NCBI RefSeq assembly: GCF_963675165.1
Contig: NC_087382.1
Span: forward strand, 3,005,463-3,069,462
Direction: 5' to 3'
DNA: 64,000 bases
DNA from: Halichondria panicea
Lineage: Eukaryota > Porifera > Demospongiae > Suberitida > Halichondriidae
In this document: positions 11,401 to 20,872 of the stretch, piece after piece
Position numbering within the stretch: the stretch's first letter is position 1
How the letters are laid out: each line of letters opens with the position of its first letter
Position numbers and translations under genes: made by a program
Notes under the pieces: model-generated
What the model was told of the DNA's origin: nothing
Database searches by the model: none
Seen by the model: the letters and a program-made list of their open reading frames with translations, nothing else

Positions 11401-14400
11401 AAATACAATGTAGCTAGCTACTGTATAGCGGGTTATTCTTGTATGGTGGGAATTTGTATTTTACGAAAATTAAAACTGCGAAATCATTATGCGCAATAGG
11501 TCATCATTCTGAGCTGTACGAATATTTAACTGGATACGTTTTCATACGAAAATTATACGGGCATCTGATACAATATCTTTGATATGTGCTTACCTTATGC
11601 TATGAGATGTTGGTTTCCTGTCTTGTTCTCCTGGCCTCTTAATAGCTTCTGATGAGTTAGACACCTCCGTCAGTATAATGGTCGCACTCTCCTCAGTGTT
11701 GGCAGTGTTAGGGTCAGTATAGTTGAACTCCTGGGAGAAGCAAAGGTAACCTTCATGACACAGCACTGAATGATAGATCACAATCTACAGGTATGAAACT
11801 ACAAAGAATGTAATGTGTCTTTAACTAGTCTACACACAATACAGTATTAGCTTCGACAGTATCTATATACGCCATGCATTGATATAAATTGTTGTACCTG
11901 TTTCTGTATGTTACTGGTGAACTGCTTGCTCTTGGTTTTGATGAGGGCCACCAACGTTGAGTGAACATCACCCACACGATCATAGCCAACTTCTCCATCT
12001 GACGTCAAACCCTACAGTGAATTGTGGATAATATAATACAATTAAGACACAGTTATCTTAAAAGACTTTCTGAAAACTTAGAAGGAGCCCGTTTAGATGG
12101 TATGCTCAAATCTCAAATTTGCGAGCCATAATTTCTCATTTTCGGAAAAAGATGATAGGCTATAGCCCATGGTATTTTCACAACAGGCCCAAAAATATTC
12201 TTATGATTAACCGTTATATCCAATCCATTTGTCTGACTCACTTTGTTGATAAAGTATCCTTCAGTGGTAGCAGAGACACAGAACTCAGTCCCATCACCGG
12301 GGGCAACCACAATGTAGCAGATATCCCCTAGCACTTGTCTCCACGGTGGGGCTCTACAACCATTGGAAAATACCATACCTGCACAGAAAGAAGGGAGGGG
12401 TTTAGGTATTGTATTTAGATGTAATATTACCTGAGGTGAATTTGATCTCCTTGAGACAAGCAGTGTCACCATCATTTCCACTAAACTGCTTCAATAGTTC
12501 AACCTCAGACTGTACAAGGAAGGAGATATATAATTATAATAGCAATACAATAATTATATACTATATAGCTCTTACCTCGACAGATTCTGGAGACAATCGA
12601 ACTTCCCTAAAAAAAAGATAGTGTGTGTGTGTGTGTGTGTGGGCGGGGGGTTAGCACACTGTATCATGCACACACCATTATCGTATGCATATTACTAGAA
12701 TATTTTGCTGGTGAAAAACGAGCCAAATCAGCATAAAATTTAATACTTTGCGTTCTGGCAAGGATGTCATACAACTACGAGTATAGCAATTCTATTTTTG
12801 CGGAACAATCAAAATTCGCTTTTAGAATGTTTGCAAAGATAAAATATATTTTTGATGCTTGCAAAACGTTCTAGTAATACGGTATAATTATAATTACTGA
12901 CGACTTACTTGCCCATCTGCTTGACAGTGGAGTGTAATAGACTAACATCCAGGCTATTGAGTAACAGTAGTAGCCTGAAGGAAGAGTCCAGCTCATCAGT
13001 TGATCCACTGTCCTCGCCGCGTGCTCTCTCTCTGGCCAGTCGCTCGTGGATCTCTAATAGCGTGTTCTTGTTACCGATGGACGCGTACGCAGGTCCCATA
13101 ATGTTGGCAATAGGGTCTTGGTTAGCTGTGTGTGTGTGTGTGTGTGTGTGGGTGTGTGTGTGTGTGTGTGTGTGGTGTTAGTGAAATATAGAGCGAGGAA
13201 ATACAAACAATGGTATCAGAGTTTCTTTTAGGATTTTGTACAAGTGGGCAAAATGTGGGCTTCAAATATTAAGGGGTTGCAAGTAGGAAATTATCAACCG
13301 CCAACCATTACTAAAATAAACCTTGAATGCATAGCTACAAGTGCTACTCTATACACACCTTCTAGACAGAGCTGAACTTCCTTCAGTTTCTTGTCGGTGG
13401 CTATTTTGAGCACTTGGTTGAGCTGCTTGAAATTGAGAGCTCTAATCTCAACTCTCCCAGCTGACTCCTGCAAGAAACACCACCATTAAAATTAATAAAT
13501 GATGAAGTTTGGAAAGCTAACGTATATATTGACCACTCTACAATGTACTTACTTCAGTAACAGTGAGATGTGGGTCCCCACCATCCTGCTTAGCAGTGGA
13601 CACTATCACATTATCACTGTAAGAAAATAGACAGAATAAAACAAAGAGCATGCTGTAGGTATTGATCCCACCTACGTACGTATAAAACACCCATAATATT
13701 GAGCAGCAAAATCCGATTTAAACTTTTTTTTTCACAGAGCCAGTAAAATTTAATATACAATGTTTTAGTGTCCGTTTCTATGAACGAGGTGTAGCAGTTG
13801 ATTGGCCCAGCTTAGGTGATGCATGACAGCCACAGGTGTTCCACTCAAGTCCTCACTGGCAATTCGTTCAACTATCCAGCCATCAGTACTAAACAGCATC
13901 TGTATTGCGGCTGCGGTCAAACTAAATGGTGGGCCATCACGCTCTGATGGGTCATAATCCAAATGAGAGATTAAAATATTTCCGGATGGTTTTAAAATCG
14001 AGAGGAGTACTCGAATAAAGATAATTCTATCTTGAATATTCACAGCTCCCAGTGATCTACAGTCCCATACAGCATCTTGTAAACCAGTAATCTTAGGGGT
14101 CAAATTAAACAGAGATCCAACCAATACTTTGAGGTTTCTATCCGTTGCTGTATAGACAGTAAACATTCCTATTTCGGTCTTAGCGTGAGGTATGCTATTT
14201 TCTTCGAATAATTGTTCCACGGCTAATGGTGATAGTTCGACACCGGTTACACTGTAGCCTTGCTCAGATAGCCAAATCAAGTCCAGAGATTTTCCACAAA
14301 ACGGCAAAAGTATCGCAGCACTAGAGTCATCTTTTGTGAGTAGACTTATATAGGTTTGTAGCTGAGAGTCAGGTTGGTCCACATGCCACGGAGTATCTCC

Positions 14401-14888
14401 TTGCTCCCATAACCTCAGCCAATGGCTATCACTTCGTGCCATGTGCTAGCTAGCTATAAGTGGGCGACCTTTGAACCTCTTGTAGTAGCTATTACCACGT
14501 ACTTAACTTATAATTAAGCTACTATGCATCCCCCTGAATATATACGCATTTCTGTTTTCTGTTGGAAGCTATTTAAACGGAAATCGAAACCCACCACTTG
14601 CTAAAAAAATTTGGCACGCACAGTTATTTTATTAGCTATTGCTCACCTGAAAACATACTCTTGGTTGTTCTTGAGTTGGTTGAATTGTGAGTAGCTCAGA
14701 GAGGTGGTCCATACGAAGGGTCGCTTGAACAGCACCAAAGCTTCTCTAGAATGGTCCCTGCATAAGCCCTCAACATACTGTAGTATTTCTAGCAGCATTG
14801 ACTCATTGCTCTTGCTGAAATCGAGCTTGCCTCCTAATTTATCAGTAGCAGAGGTCCATTCAGCACGGCATGAAAGTGTAGCTCCCAT
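5272..14888 (-). CDS. ODAD2: Outer dynein arm docking complex armadillo protein (ODAD2/ARMC4)
   Basis: Complete 25-exon gene. Exons, 5' to 3': 14888-14647, 13616-13553, 13467-13359, 13125-12909, 12606-12576, 12509-12431, 12378-12242, 12011-11898, 11730-11594, 11350-11192, 10967-10890, 10805-10637, 10496-10277, 10156-10020, 9776-9651, 9543-9436, 9130-9020, 8846-8692, 8529-8469, 8395-8211, 6581-6518, 6380-6141, 6059-6016, 5834-5657, 5385-5272. All use GT-AG, phases agree, and the total of 3279 nt gives 1092 aa (human protein 1044 as I recall). The N-terminus [14 protein letters not shown], the [17 protein letters not shown] block, [16 protein letters not shown] and the armadillo repeats (for example [18 protein letters not shown] and [12 protein letters not shown] at the C-terminus) align with vertebrate ARMC4 throughout. 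Known role: anchors outer dynein arms to ciliary doublets. It fires away from SPO16. Intron 1 holds a methyltransferase gene, intron 20 a minisatellite. Confidence 0.96.
6640..7115. repeat. Minisatellite in ODAD2 intron 20 (first array)
   Basis: Roughly eight copies of a 50-65 bp unit: GTGTACCCAGTGGGTCCACA, CTGTACACTGGTCAACCACT, AGCCCTACAGCT. Copies differ by an extra ACAACACTAGT block. It lies between ODAD2 exons 20 and 21. Confidence 0.8.
7138..7372. mobile_element. Inverted-repeat element arm flanking minisatellite (left)
   Basis: Contains TTTCATATACCATTGGATTCC, AAAAAACGCTTCTATCT and CAACCAGCTAAAAGTT. The reverse complement of this block is found at 7826-8075, and another copy at about 24150-24355, so it is a dispersed non-coding element. 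Confidence 0.6.
7380..7800. repeat. Minisatellite in ODAD2 intron 20 (second array)
   Basis: About eight copies of CTACAGTGTACACAGGAATA, GTCAACCACTATATGTAGCT, with a higher-order period of three units (long, long with ACACC, short without TATATGT). The core GTCAACCACTA...CTACAG is shared with the first array, so the two arrays are related. Confidence 0.8.
7826..8075. mobile_element. Inverted-repeat element arm flanking minisatellite (right)
   Basis: Carries GGTCAATTACGGCTTTATGT, AACTTTTAGCTGGTTGAAG and GGAATCCAATGGTATATGAAA, the inverse of 7138-7372. The two copies face each other with the second minisatellite between them. Confidence 0.6.
9203..9391. mobile_element. Foldback element, CCATGG-centre family (ODAD2 intron 16)
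   Basis: Starts CTTTCAACAGCCATAACTGG and ends TTCAAGTTATGGCTGTTGAA, an inverted repeat; the centre has ATAGCCCATGGTCC. This is the first of a dozen dispersed copies in the window. Confidence 0.6.
11433..11565. mobile_element. Short inverted-repeat element in ODAD2 intron 9
   Basis: CTGTATAGCGGGTTATTCTT at the left and CATACGAAAATTATACGGG at the right are a decayed TACCGTATAGCGGG terminal pair. It lies between ODAD2 exons 9 and 10. Confidence 0.4.
12055..12235. mobile_element. Foldback element fragment in ODAD2 intron 7
   Basis: TTTCTGAAAACTTAGAAGGAG, ATAGCCCATGGTATTTT and GGCCCAAAAATATTC identify a decayed copy of the CCATGG-centre family, directly upstream of the intron 7 donor-side boundary at 12242. 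Confidence 0.45.
13765..14442 (-). CDS. Thiopurine S-methyltransferase family protein, nested in ODAD2 intron 1
   Basis: Intronless, 225 codons, ATG at 14442. It shows the TPMT order: N-terminal [14 protein letters not shown], motif [24 protein letters not shown] (S-adenosylmethionine pocket), [22 protein letters not shown], and the C-terminal [12 protein letters not shown]. Vertebrate TPMT is about 245 aa, so this is close to full length. Family knowledge: S-methylation of aromatic thiols or related small molecules in the cytosol. In vertebrate TPMT the fourth motif reads WDRGAL with an arginine implicated in substrate contact; here that position is cysteine, so substrate choice may differ. 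The gene lies wholly between ODAD2 exons 1 and 2 on the same strand, so host splicing must skip it. Lack of introns suits retroposition or transfer from bacteria, where TPMTs are common; I cannot separate these. Confidence 0.88.
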   Translation of the reverse strand: MARSDSHWLRLWEQGDTPWHVDQPDSQLQTYISLLTKDDSSAAILLPFCGKSLDLIWLSEQGYSVTGVELSPLAVEQLFEENSIPHAKTEIGMFTVYTATDRNLKVLVGSLFNLTPKITGLQDAVWDCRSLGAVNIQDRIIFIRVLLSILKPSGNILISHLDYDPSERDGPPFSLTAAAIQMLFSTDGWIVERIASEDLSGTPVAVMHHLSWANQLLHLVHRNGH

Positions 14889-15043
14889 CGTCTTGCAAAG
14901 TTGATAATCTTTACTGTAAGCGGATCCTGTAGCCTAGACAACCGTGTTTATACGTATCCACGACAACCGTCTTTATTTATCAACACCTTCACTTTGTGTG
15001 GGTGGGGAATTTCCCCAACAAGTACTTCAGGAAGACAGCAGTT
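14889..15043. promoter_or_regulatory. Candidate bidirectional promoter ODAD2 / SPO16
   Basis: Only about 155 bp separate the two divergent start codons. No TATA box is obvious; the stretch includes TACGTATCCACGACAACCG. The position is direct, the promoter role is inferred. Confidence 0.45.
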
Positions 15044-15779
15044 ATGACCTCTACTGCTCTTTCCTCTGGAAACACAAGCTCCTCCCAGCTGGTGATACTG
15101 CATCAAAGTCTGAATGGCTCTGACATACACAGAATATTGAAAACAGGGCAATACAAAATCAAAGGTAGCTCGAATTTTTATTATCATACGCAAACGTTTC
15201 GTTTCCTCTTCCCTTGCAGTGTCTACTGGTACGGTACCCAGCACGTGCATCTTCCCACAAGCAACATCTGCTTTCATGATTCTACAAGCATCCTCAGTAC
15301 TGCACTCAAGCAAGGCTCACATTGACCAAGAAATTGCAACTAATTTGAAGAAATTTAGCGAACTTCGTCATAAATGTTACGTATTTCTCTCGGCCCCATT
15401 AATTGGAGCTTCAGAGCAAAAAATATTATCTCTCTTACAAGAAGAATATTTGAACACTGAATTGAATTTCTTGCCAGTGCACAATGCGACCGAATGTGGA
15501 GAATGTATTTTCAGTATAACGAAGGTTTTGTGTAAACCACTATCAGATGTGATAAGGGAAAGATTTCGACGACTTCGTGATCAAGTTTGCTCAGAGGAGA
15601 ATATTTTACTGGTGCTAGCAGAACTGGGGATTGACCAGCGGACTGGGACAATTCTATTAGACGGCTGTGGTGGATTGTCCGGTGTCGCCAAGGCAACTCG
15701 AAGAGGGGAGTTAATTGATTACAATGTGAGCGGATCTTTAATCACGTCTATACAAGAAGTATTGAACACAAAGCATTAG
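15044..15779 (+). CDS. SPO16: Meiotic crossover factor SPO16 (C1orf146-like, ERCC1/XPF-like fold)
   Basis: Two exons, 15044-15164 and 15220-15779, with a 55-bp intron (GTAGCT...TTGCAG), give 226 aa; human C1orf146 is 180. The block CYVFLSAPLIG, then ELNFLPVHNATE, then CIFSITKVLCKPLSDVI, aligns with the human LVLSAALHG, LRILPVHNTVN and AKTTSKPYIDSI segments. A C-terminal part (VLAELGID ... LLDGCGGLSGVAKATRRGEL) looks like a helix-hairpin-helix domain as in the XPF/ERCC1 group and plant PTD. Known role: partner of SHOC1/ZIP2 in stabilising recombination intermediates and promoting crossovers in meiosis. The ATG at 15044 is the first in frame after upstream non-ATG codons. The 3' two thirds of exon 2 is the source of four pseudogene fragments downstream. 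Confidence 0.82.
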
Positions 15780-16251
15780 GTCATAGCCATTATAGTATAG
15801 GGAATATTGTGCTAGCTGACATACATGATATCATGCAATTAGTTAGACAGCCAATATTTAAACCTTATAAGGTTACCATTTGTGCCCCCTTGTTCCATCC
15901 TGTTCTTGTACCCAATTCCAAGTATTCAAACCCCCCGCCCCCTCGTGTGTGTGTGTGTGTGTGTTGTGGCCTAAACCCTGTTCGCTTTTACCTTCCAAGT
16001 ATTCAAACCTCCACCCCCTCTGTCTAGTCTGCATGTGCATGCGTGTGTGTGACATTGCACTAAAACAGAAGTTATGCATGCAGTATATAGGCTTGGCTGA
16101 CACTGTACTGTAGACTCCATACATGTATATTGAGGATATGGGGAAGGGGAAACTTTATAGAGTTGCATAAAACTGTGACAGCACAAGCACAAGCAAGGTA
16201 CACAAAGTAACACAATTTGTAGCTAGCTACCAGTTGCACACAACACAAGAT

Positions 16252-18365
16252 ATGGATCTCAACTTCTCACTTTGCTTTGCTGTTCTACTGATTCTACGAG
16301 TCTCCGTAACTTTTGCTTCTTATAATAGATGGAGTCTATCAAGTACCCCTGATAATAACGGGAGTCCATCAAGTACCTCTGATAATAGCGAGAGTCCATC
16401 AAGTACCTCTGAGAGTCCATCAAGTACCTCTGATAATAGCGAGAGTCCATCAAGTACTCCTGATAACAGTGAGTGTACACAGCTATGAATTTATCCTTTT
16501 AATGATGTAATTATGCCTATTGGTATTATACATACCATTATACAATAGTTTATCGTTGCATTTCCCATATATAACCTCCACACAGACACAGCCACTGAAG
16601 GTCCCCTGCTCTACACTATGCAACCAGTGAGCCAATATTCTTGCAACCCGTACATTGATGTACCTAAGCAACTAGCCTGTGCCCTCTACCAGCAAGGAGG
16701 TCTGTCCAATCACACCATCCGCTGGTTTAGAAGCTCTAATAACTCCGGTAATATTGAAACAGTACCAATAAATGAAACCATCTCAAGCAACAAAGATTAT
16801 TTAATCTCAACACTTCTGCTAAGAGATTTAATAAAAGCAGAAGGTCCGAGTGATTACTGGTGTCAGGCAGGAGTCTACGGAGAGGCTAATTCGACCTATG
16901 AACCCAGTGCAGTATTTACAGTGCTACCACGTGATGCGTACATTGGGTACCCTCCCTGCACAGGACTGTACATGTCTCAACAGCTCTCAATGTTTGCTGG
17001 CAATGGATCGCTTCTTACGCCTGTGGGCATCATCGACACACCCACCATAGCCACAACAGCTACAACGGTGGACCCCTCTCCCTCAAGTGAGGAGGTAAAC
17101 AGGATGCGTGGGTGTATGTGTGTGTGTGTGTGGGCGTTAGGCATGCACAATCTCTGTACACACGCTTTATTGCTACGTATATTTCCATATACAGGATCTC
17201 ACACCGGTCTTGGTAGTGGGCGTAGTCGTCTCCTCATTCTTTGTTGCCCTTCTCTCCTTGATCATCTGTATCTTCTGCTGCGTCCTGGGATCAAAGAGTG
17301 AGTCATTAATAATATGGAAGTTCATTATAATAGCTCATATAATAACATGGTCTTTTGTCCAATAACAGGCCCAAAAATAGACTTTTGATTTTAACACTTT
17401 ATCTGAAAATCAACGTTATTGGATCAACGGAACTAAAGTTATGGCCGTTCAAATATGCTCTACATGCAATACCTTAATGTTACTATTATAGACGGGTAGT
17501 ACTTTTAGCGTTTTCAGATTTTTCTCTGTTTTTAGGGTACTTAATTTTTGTAGTAAATTCATTACCACAATAGTCAAAAGATGTACTAGTAGGTTGAATA
17601 GAGAGTTTGGAGTCAAATACAGATGAAAAAAGGGCTAGCTTGCTTAGCATACTCTCAAAAGTATATAAGGAAAAGTTTTTTTTTAATGAGATTCATAATT
17701 TTTTAATTATTAGCGTGTACTAAAATTCGCTAAAATTAGTTCCCGTTTATAATAGTATAAGGTAATAATAAGTTATTGTTTTCATCCATGCAGGAAAGCT
17801 ATCAACTAAAATTGACCTTATTCACGGTACGAATGAACCTTTGCAATCACTGACAACCATCGATATCCATGGCAACGAACCCACCACTCCCCCTCAGGAA
17901 ATGGATAACTCGGAATATTACGTTGATGTTGAAGCCGAGGGAATTCCCCCCCTAGACCACCCCCTACGTACATCACTACCTAATAGTACGGACTTTGATC
18001 ATCTTCAAAACAACTCTATAGAGATTCATTATCACCCCGTTGACACTGACGGAATGGACGAAAGGGAATACACAGATCTCCGAAAGCCACCTCCTATTTC
18101 TCCTAAACCTAGAGGAGTCAAATCTCAATTAATAAATTGTCAGCGACCATTTGCAGTCAAAAGAATAGGTGATATCGAGACTTCGAAAGAATGCAGAAAA
18201 CCACTGCCACTACCAAGCGAAAATAGAGCTCTTGACAAATCGCTACCTCATGATCAATCTCAAAGAATTGGGCAACCTTCTAAACAACACTATCAGGAGC
18301 TCAGTTCAAGAACGATGGATTATTTGGAACTGTATACATATCCATCTGCTAGCTCTAAGACTTAG
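16252..18365 (+). CDS. Single-Ig-domain transmembrane receptor, array copy 1 (IgR1)
   Basis: Four exons: 16252-16468, 16586-17094, 17195-17297, 17794-18365; 1401 nt, 466 aa. Exon 1 codes for a signal peptide (MDLNFSLCFAVLLILRVSVT) and a stalk of about five SPSSTSDNSE-type repeats. Exon 2 is one Ig-like domain: CNPYIDVPKQLACALYQ, IRWFRSSNNSG, GPSDYWCQAGVYG, with extra cysteines in SCNPY and PPCTG. Exon 3 is the membrane helix (VLVVGVVVSSFFVALLSLII then CIFCCVLG). Exon 4 is the tail, with YYVDV, REYTDL, DYLEL and the SH3-type KPPPISPKP. This suggests a surface receptor signalling through SH2 proteins. Intron 3 holds a foldback element. It is the 5'-most member of the array and the only open one with the long stalk. 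Ligand unknown. Confidence 0.88.
17325..17455. mobile_element. Foldback element remnant in IgR1 intron 3
   Basis: AACAGGCCCAAAAATAGACTT and AACTAAAGTTATGGCCGTTC match the right half of the CCATGG-centre family. IgR3, IgR4 and IgR5 carry copies in the same intron. Confidence 0.5.
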
Positions 18366-18796
18366 AGTGTATGCTAACTAAATTTGTTTAATCATTACTG
18401 TTGACTCATGTTTTGGTATTGTAAGTTTTTAACTATTATGTCATATACCTTTATCAATTTCAAAGTGCAGGGGTAGATCTAAACCGTTGTTTATACGAGC
18501 AACAAATCAGTATCACCTTATAGGCACTCAATATCTATTCCAGGAACCCGGTTTCCATTTATTTCTTGGCAGATTGTTGCTATGGTTGCATGGTTGTGCG
18601 TGCATGCAAACAAAGGCCTTTGTGAAGTTAATCAATCATACGAATCGGACTCTTATTAGAAATAGTTTTTGCTAGCACAGTTGCCCTTCAAACTTATAGT
18701 GCTAAAACATGAGCATCAACCCTCAACTTGGCTTAAGTCCGTAGTATAAAAACATGCATGCAGCTAGTCTTATAAGTATCATTTTCAGTCTGATGT
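18366..18796. other. Conserved 3' flank of the receptor unit
   Basis: AATTTCAAAGTGCAGGGGTA, GATCTAAACCGTTGTTTATAC and GGAACCCGGTTTCCATTTATT recur after IgR3 (30250-30400), IgR4 (33765-33900) and, weaker, IgR5 (37090-37260). No gene is seen. It marks the 3' end of each duplicated unit and may include polyadenylation signals. Confidence 0.6.
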
Positions 18797-19107
18797 ATGA
18801 ACATTGAATTGAATTTCTTGTGCACAATGCGACCGAATGGAGAGAATGTATTTTCAGCATAACAAAGGTTTTGTGTAAACCACTATCAGATGTGATAAGG
18901 GAAAGATTTCGACGACTTCGCGATCAAGTTCTGAGGAAAATATTTTAATGGCGCTAGCGGAACTGGGGATTGACCAGCGGACTGGGACAATCCTATTGGA
19001 CGGCTGTGGCGGATTGTCAGGTATCGCCAAGGCAACCCGAAGAGGGGAGTTGATTGATTACAATGTTAGCAGATCTTTAATCACGTCCATACAAGAAGTA
19101 TTGCATT
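18797..19107 (+). pseudogene. SPO16 exon-2 fragment, array copy 2
   Basis: Matches the parent from about 15447 to 15779 (CTGAATTGAATTTCTTG onward) but with deletions, for example in the LPVHNATECG region, and an in-frame TAA where the parent reads GAATATTTTACTGG. It has no first exon and no start. It shows that the duplicated unit begins inside SPO16 exon 2. Confidence 0.85.
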
Positions 19108-19342
19108 AGGTCATTAGTAGGGAATATTGTACTAGCTGACATACATGATATCATGCAATTAGTATCACGGCTAGACAGCCAATATTTAAACCTTATAAGG
19201 TTACCATTAATGTGTTCCCCCTTGTTCCATCCTGTTCCCTTGTACCCAATTCCAAGTATTCAAACCTCCACCCCCTCTGTCTAGTCTGTGCATATGGTGT
19301 GTGTGACATTGCACTAAAACAGAAGTTATGCATGCAGTAGTA

Positions 19343-19401
19343 TAGTCTCATGAATCAGCCGCACCTTTGGTGTCCAAAGGTGCGGCTGATTCATGAGACT
19401 A
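19343..19401. mobile_element. 59-bp perfect hairpin insertion with 9-bp target duplication
   Basis: Two 28-bp arms (19343-19370 and 19374-19401, TAGTCTCATGAATCAGCCGC at the outer left) are exact reverse complements around a TGT loop. GCAGTAGTA lies directly on both sides. The matching place in copy 1 (about 16078) reads GCATGCAGTATATAGGCTT without it, so it is a recent insertion. Confidence 0.7.
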
Positions 19402-19564
19402 GCAGTAGTATAGGCTTGGCTGACACTGTACTGTAGACTCCATACATGTATATTGAGGATGTGGGGAAGGGGAAACTTTATAGAGTTGCATAAAACTGTG
19501 ACAGCACAAGGTACACAAAGTAACACAATTTGTAGCTAGCTACCAGTTGCACACAACACAAGAT

Positions 19565-20058
19565 ATGGATCTCAACTTTTCACTTTGCTTGGCTGTTCTA
19601 CTGATTCTACGAGTCTCCGTAACTTTTGCTTATCATACTAGCTGGAGTCCATCAAGTATACTCCTGATAATAGCGAGAGTCCATCAAGTACTCCGGATAA
19701 TAGCGAGAGTCCATCAAGTACTCCGGATAATAGCGAGAGTCCATCAAGTACTCCTGATAACAGTGAGTGTACACAGCTATGAATTTATCCTTTTAATGAT
19801 GTAATTATGCCTATTGGTGTTATACATACCGTTATACAATAGTTTATCGTTGCATTTCCCATATATAACACCTCCCCCACAGACACACACACTGAAGGTC
19901 CCCTGCTCTACACTATGCAACCAGTGAGCCAATATTCTTGCAACCCGTACATTGATGGACCTAAGCAACTATAATCTGTGCCCTCTACCAGCGTGGAGGT
20001 CTATCCAATCACACCATCCGCTGGTTTAGAAGCTCTAACAACTCCGGTAATATTGAAA
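19565..20058 (+). pseudogene. Ig receptor, array copy 2, frameshifted and truncated (psi-IgR2)
   Basis: Exon 1 (19565 to about 19765) starts MDLNFSLCLAVLLIL, but AGTATACTCC in place of AGTACTCC (two extra bases) shifts the frame in the PSST stalk repeats. Exon 2 begins near 19890 and has a second 2-bp insertion (CAACTATAATCTG against CAACTAATCTG in copy 3). Homology stops at about 20058, just after GGTAATATTGAAA, in the middle of the Ig domain, with no membrane or tail exon. Clearly dead. Confidence 0.88.
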
Positions 20059-20872
20059 GCTATTGACCCCTCAGAGTAGGTAATGAGGCCATTATCCACG
20101 GCCGGGAGGTCATCACAAACAGCTATATAAACATAATTATGGACAACATAAATAAAAGCTTGATAATACAGCAGAGTTGCTATAGTTACATTCCCCTTAG
20201 GTTAGAATTGGCTCTGTAACTAGAGTTCTGCGATTCACTCAACAATTTTCTGAAAACTTATAGAAGGAGCCAATTTAGAACGGGCCAGAAAAAAACCTGT
20301 CAAAAAAACATGCCATCTAAAAGCCTGCATGCTTCTAAGCCTTCAATAAAGAGTTCCACAGAATGTGTATACAGCTATTAAATAACCATTATACTAATAG
20401 CTGCTTTCTGTAGAACTCTTTACCTAGCACATGCAGTTGTATGTATAGCCTCGATTCCAGGCCGCACTGATGAGGCCTTGTGAAGGAGGCTATGTTGTAT
20501 TAGATCTAGTTCTCTCATTAGTTTAAAGCACTCTAATCTCACCTATAATACCTTAATTATTGACCTCTCATTATTATAGCAGTAGATCTATTTATATTTG
20601 TGTTTTGGGGAGCACCCTTGAGAGGCCTACAGCCTATTGTGCTTCCCTTCCTTTGCTGGATAAAACATCATTCAGAGGCCTAGCAGCCTATTGTGCTTCC
20701 CTTCCTTTGCTGGATAAAATATCATTCATTCATTCATCACTTTCAGTTACAATATACATTGTGACTGTGAGACTTTGAGTTCTAACACATGACATGTCTA
20801 TAAAAGTAGTTTAGATGATCTACAGAGTTAGAGGTAAGATATATAGAGCTAGCTATAGACTGCATGTATGCT
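20059..20872. other. Non-coding stretch after psi-IgR2
   Basis: Holds a decayed CCATGG-family fragment (about 20215-20345), a TAGCCTCGATTCCAGGCCGC hairpin remnant near 20452, and a direct repeat of GGCCTACAGCCTATTGTGCT / TCCCTTCCTTTGCTGGATAA at 20626 and 20679. No gene is seen. Confidence 0.5.

Noticed and set aside
13765-14442. TPMT as an internal domain of ODAD2
   Set aside because: It has its own start and stop, and ODAD2 exon 1 and exon 2 join in phase across it to give the normal ARMC4 sequence.
16483-16671. Minus-strand frames over receptor exon 2 starts (also 19777-19968)
   Set aside because: Antisense shadows conserved only because the receptor copies are duplicated.
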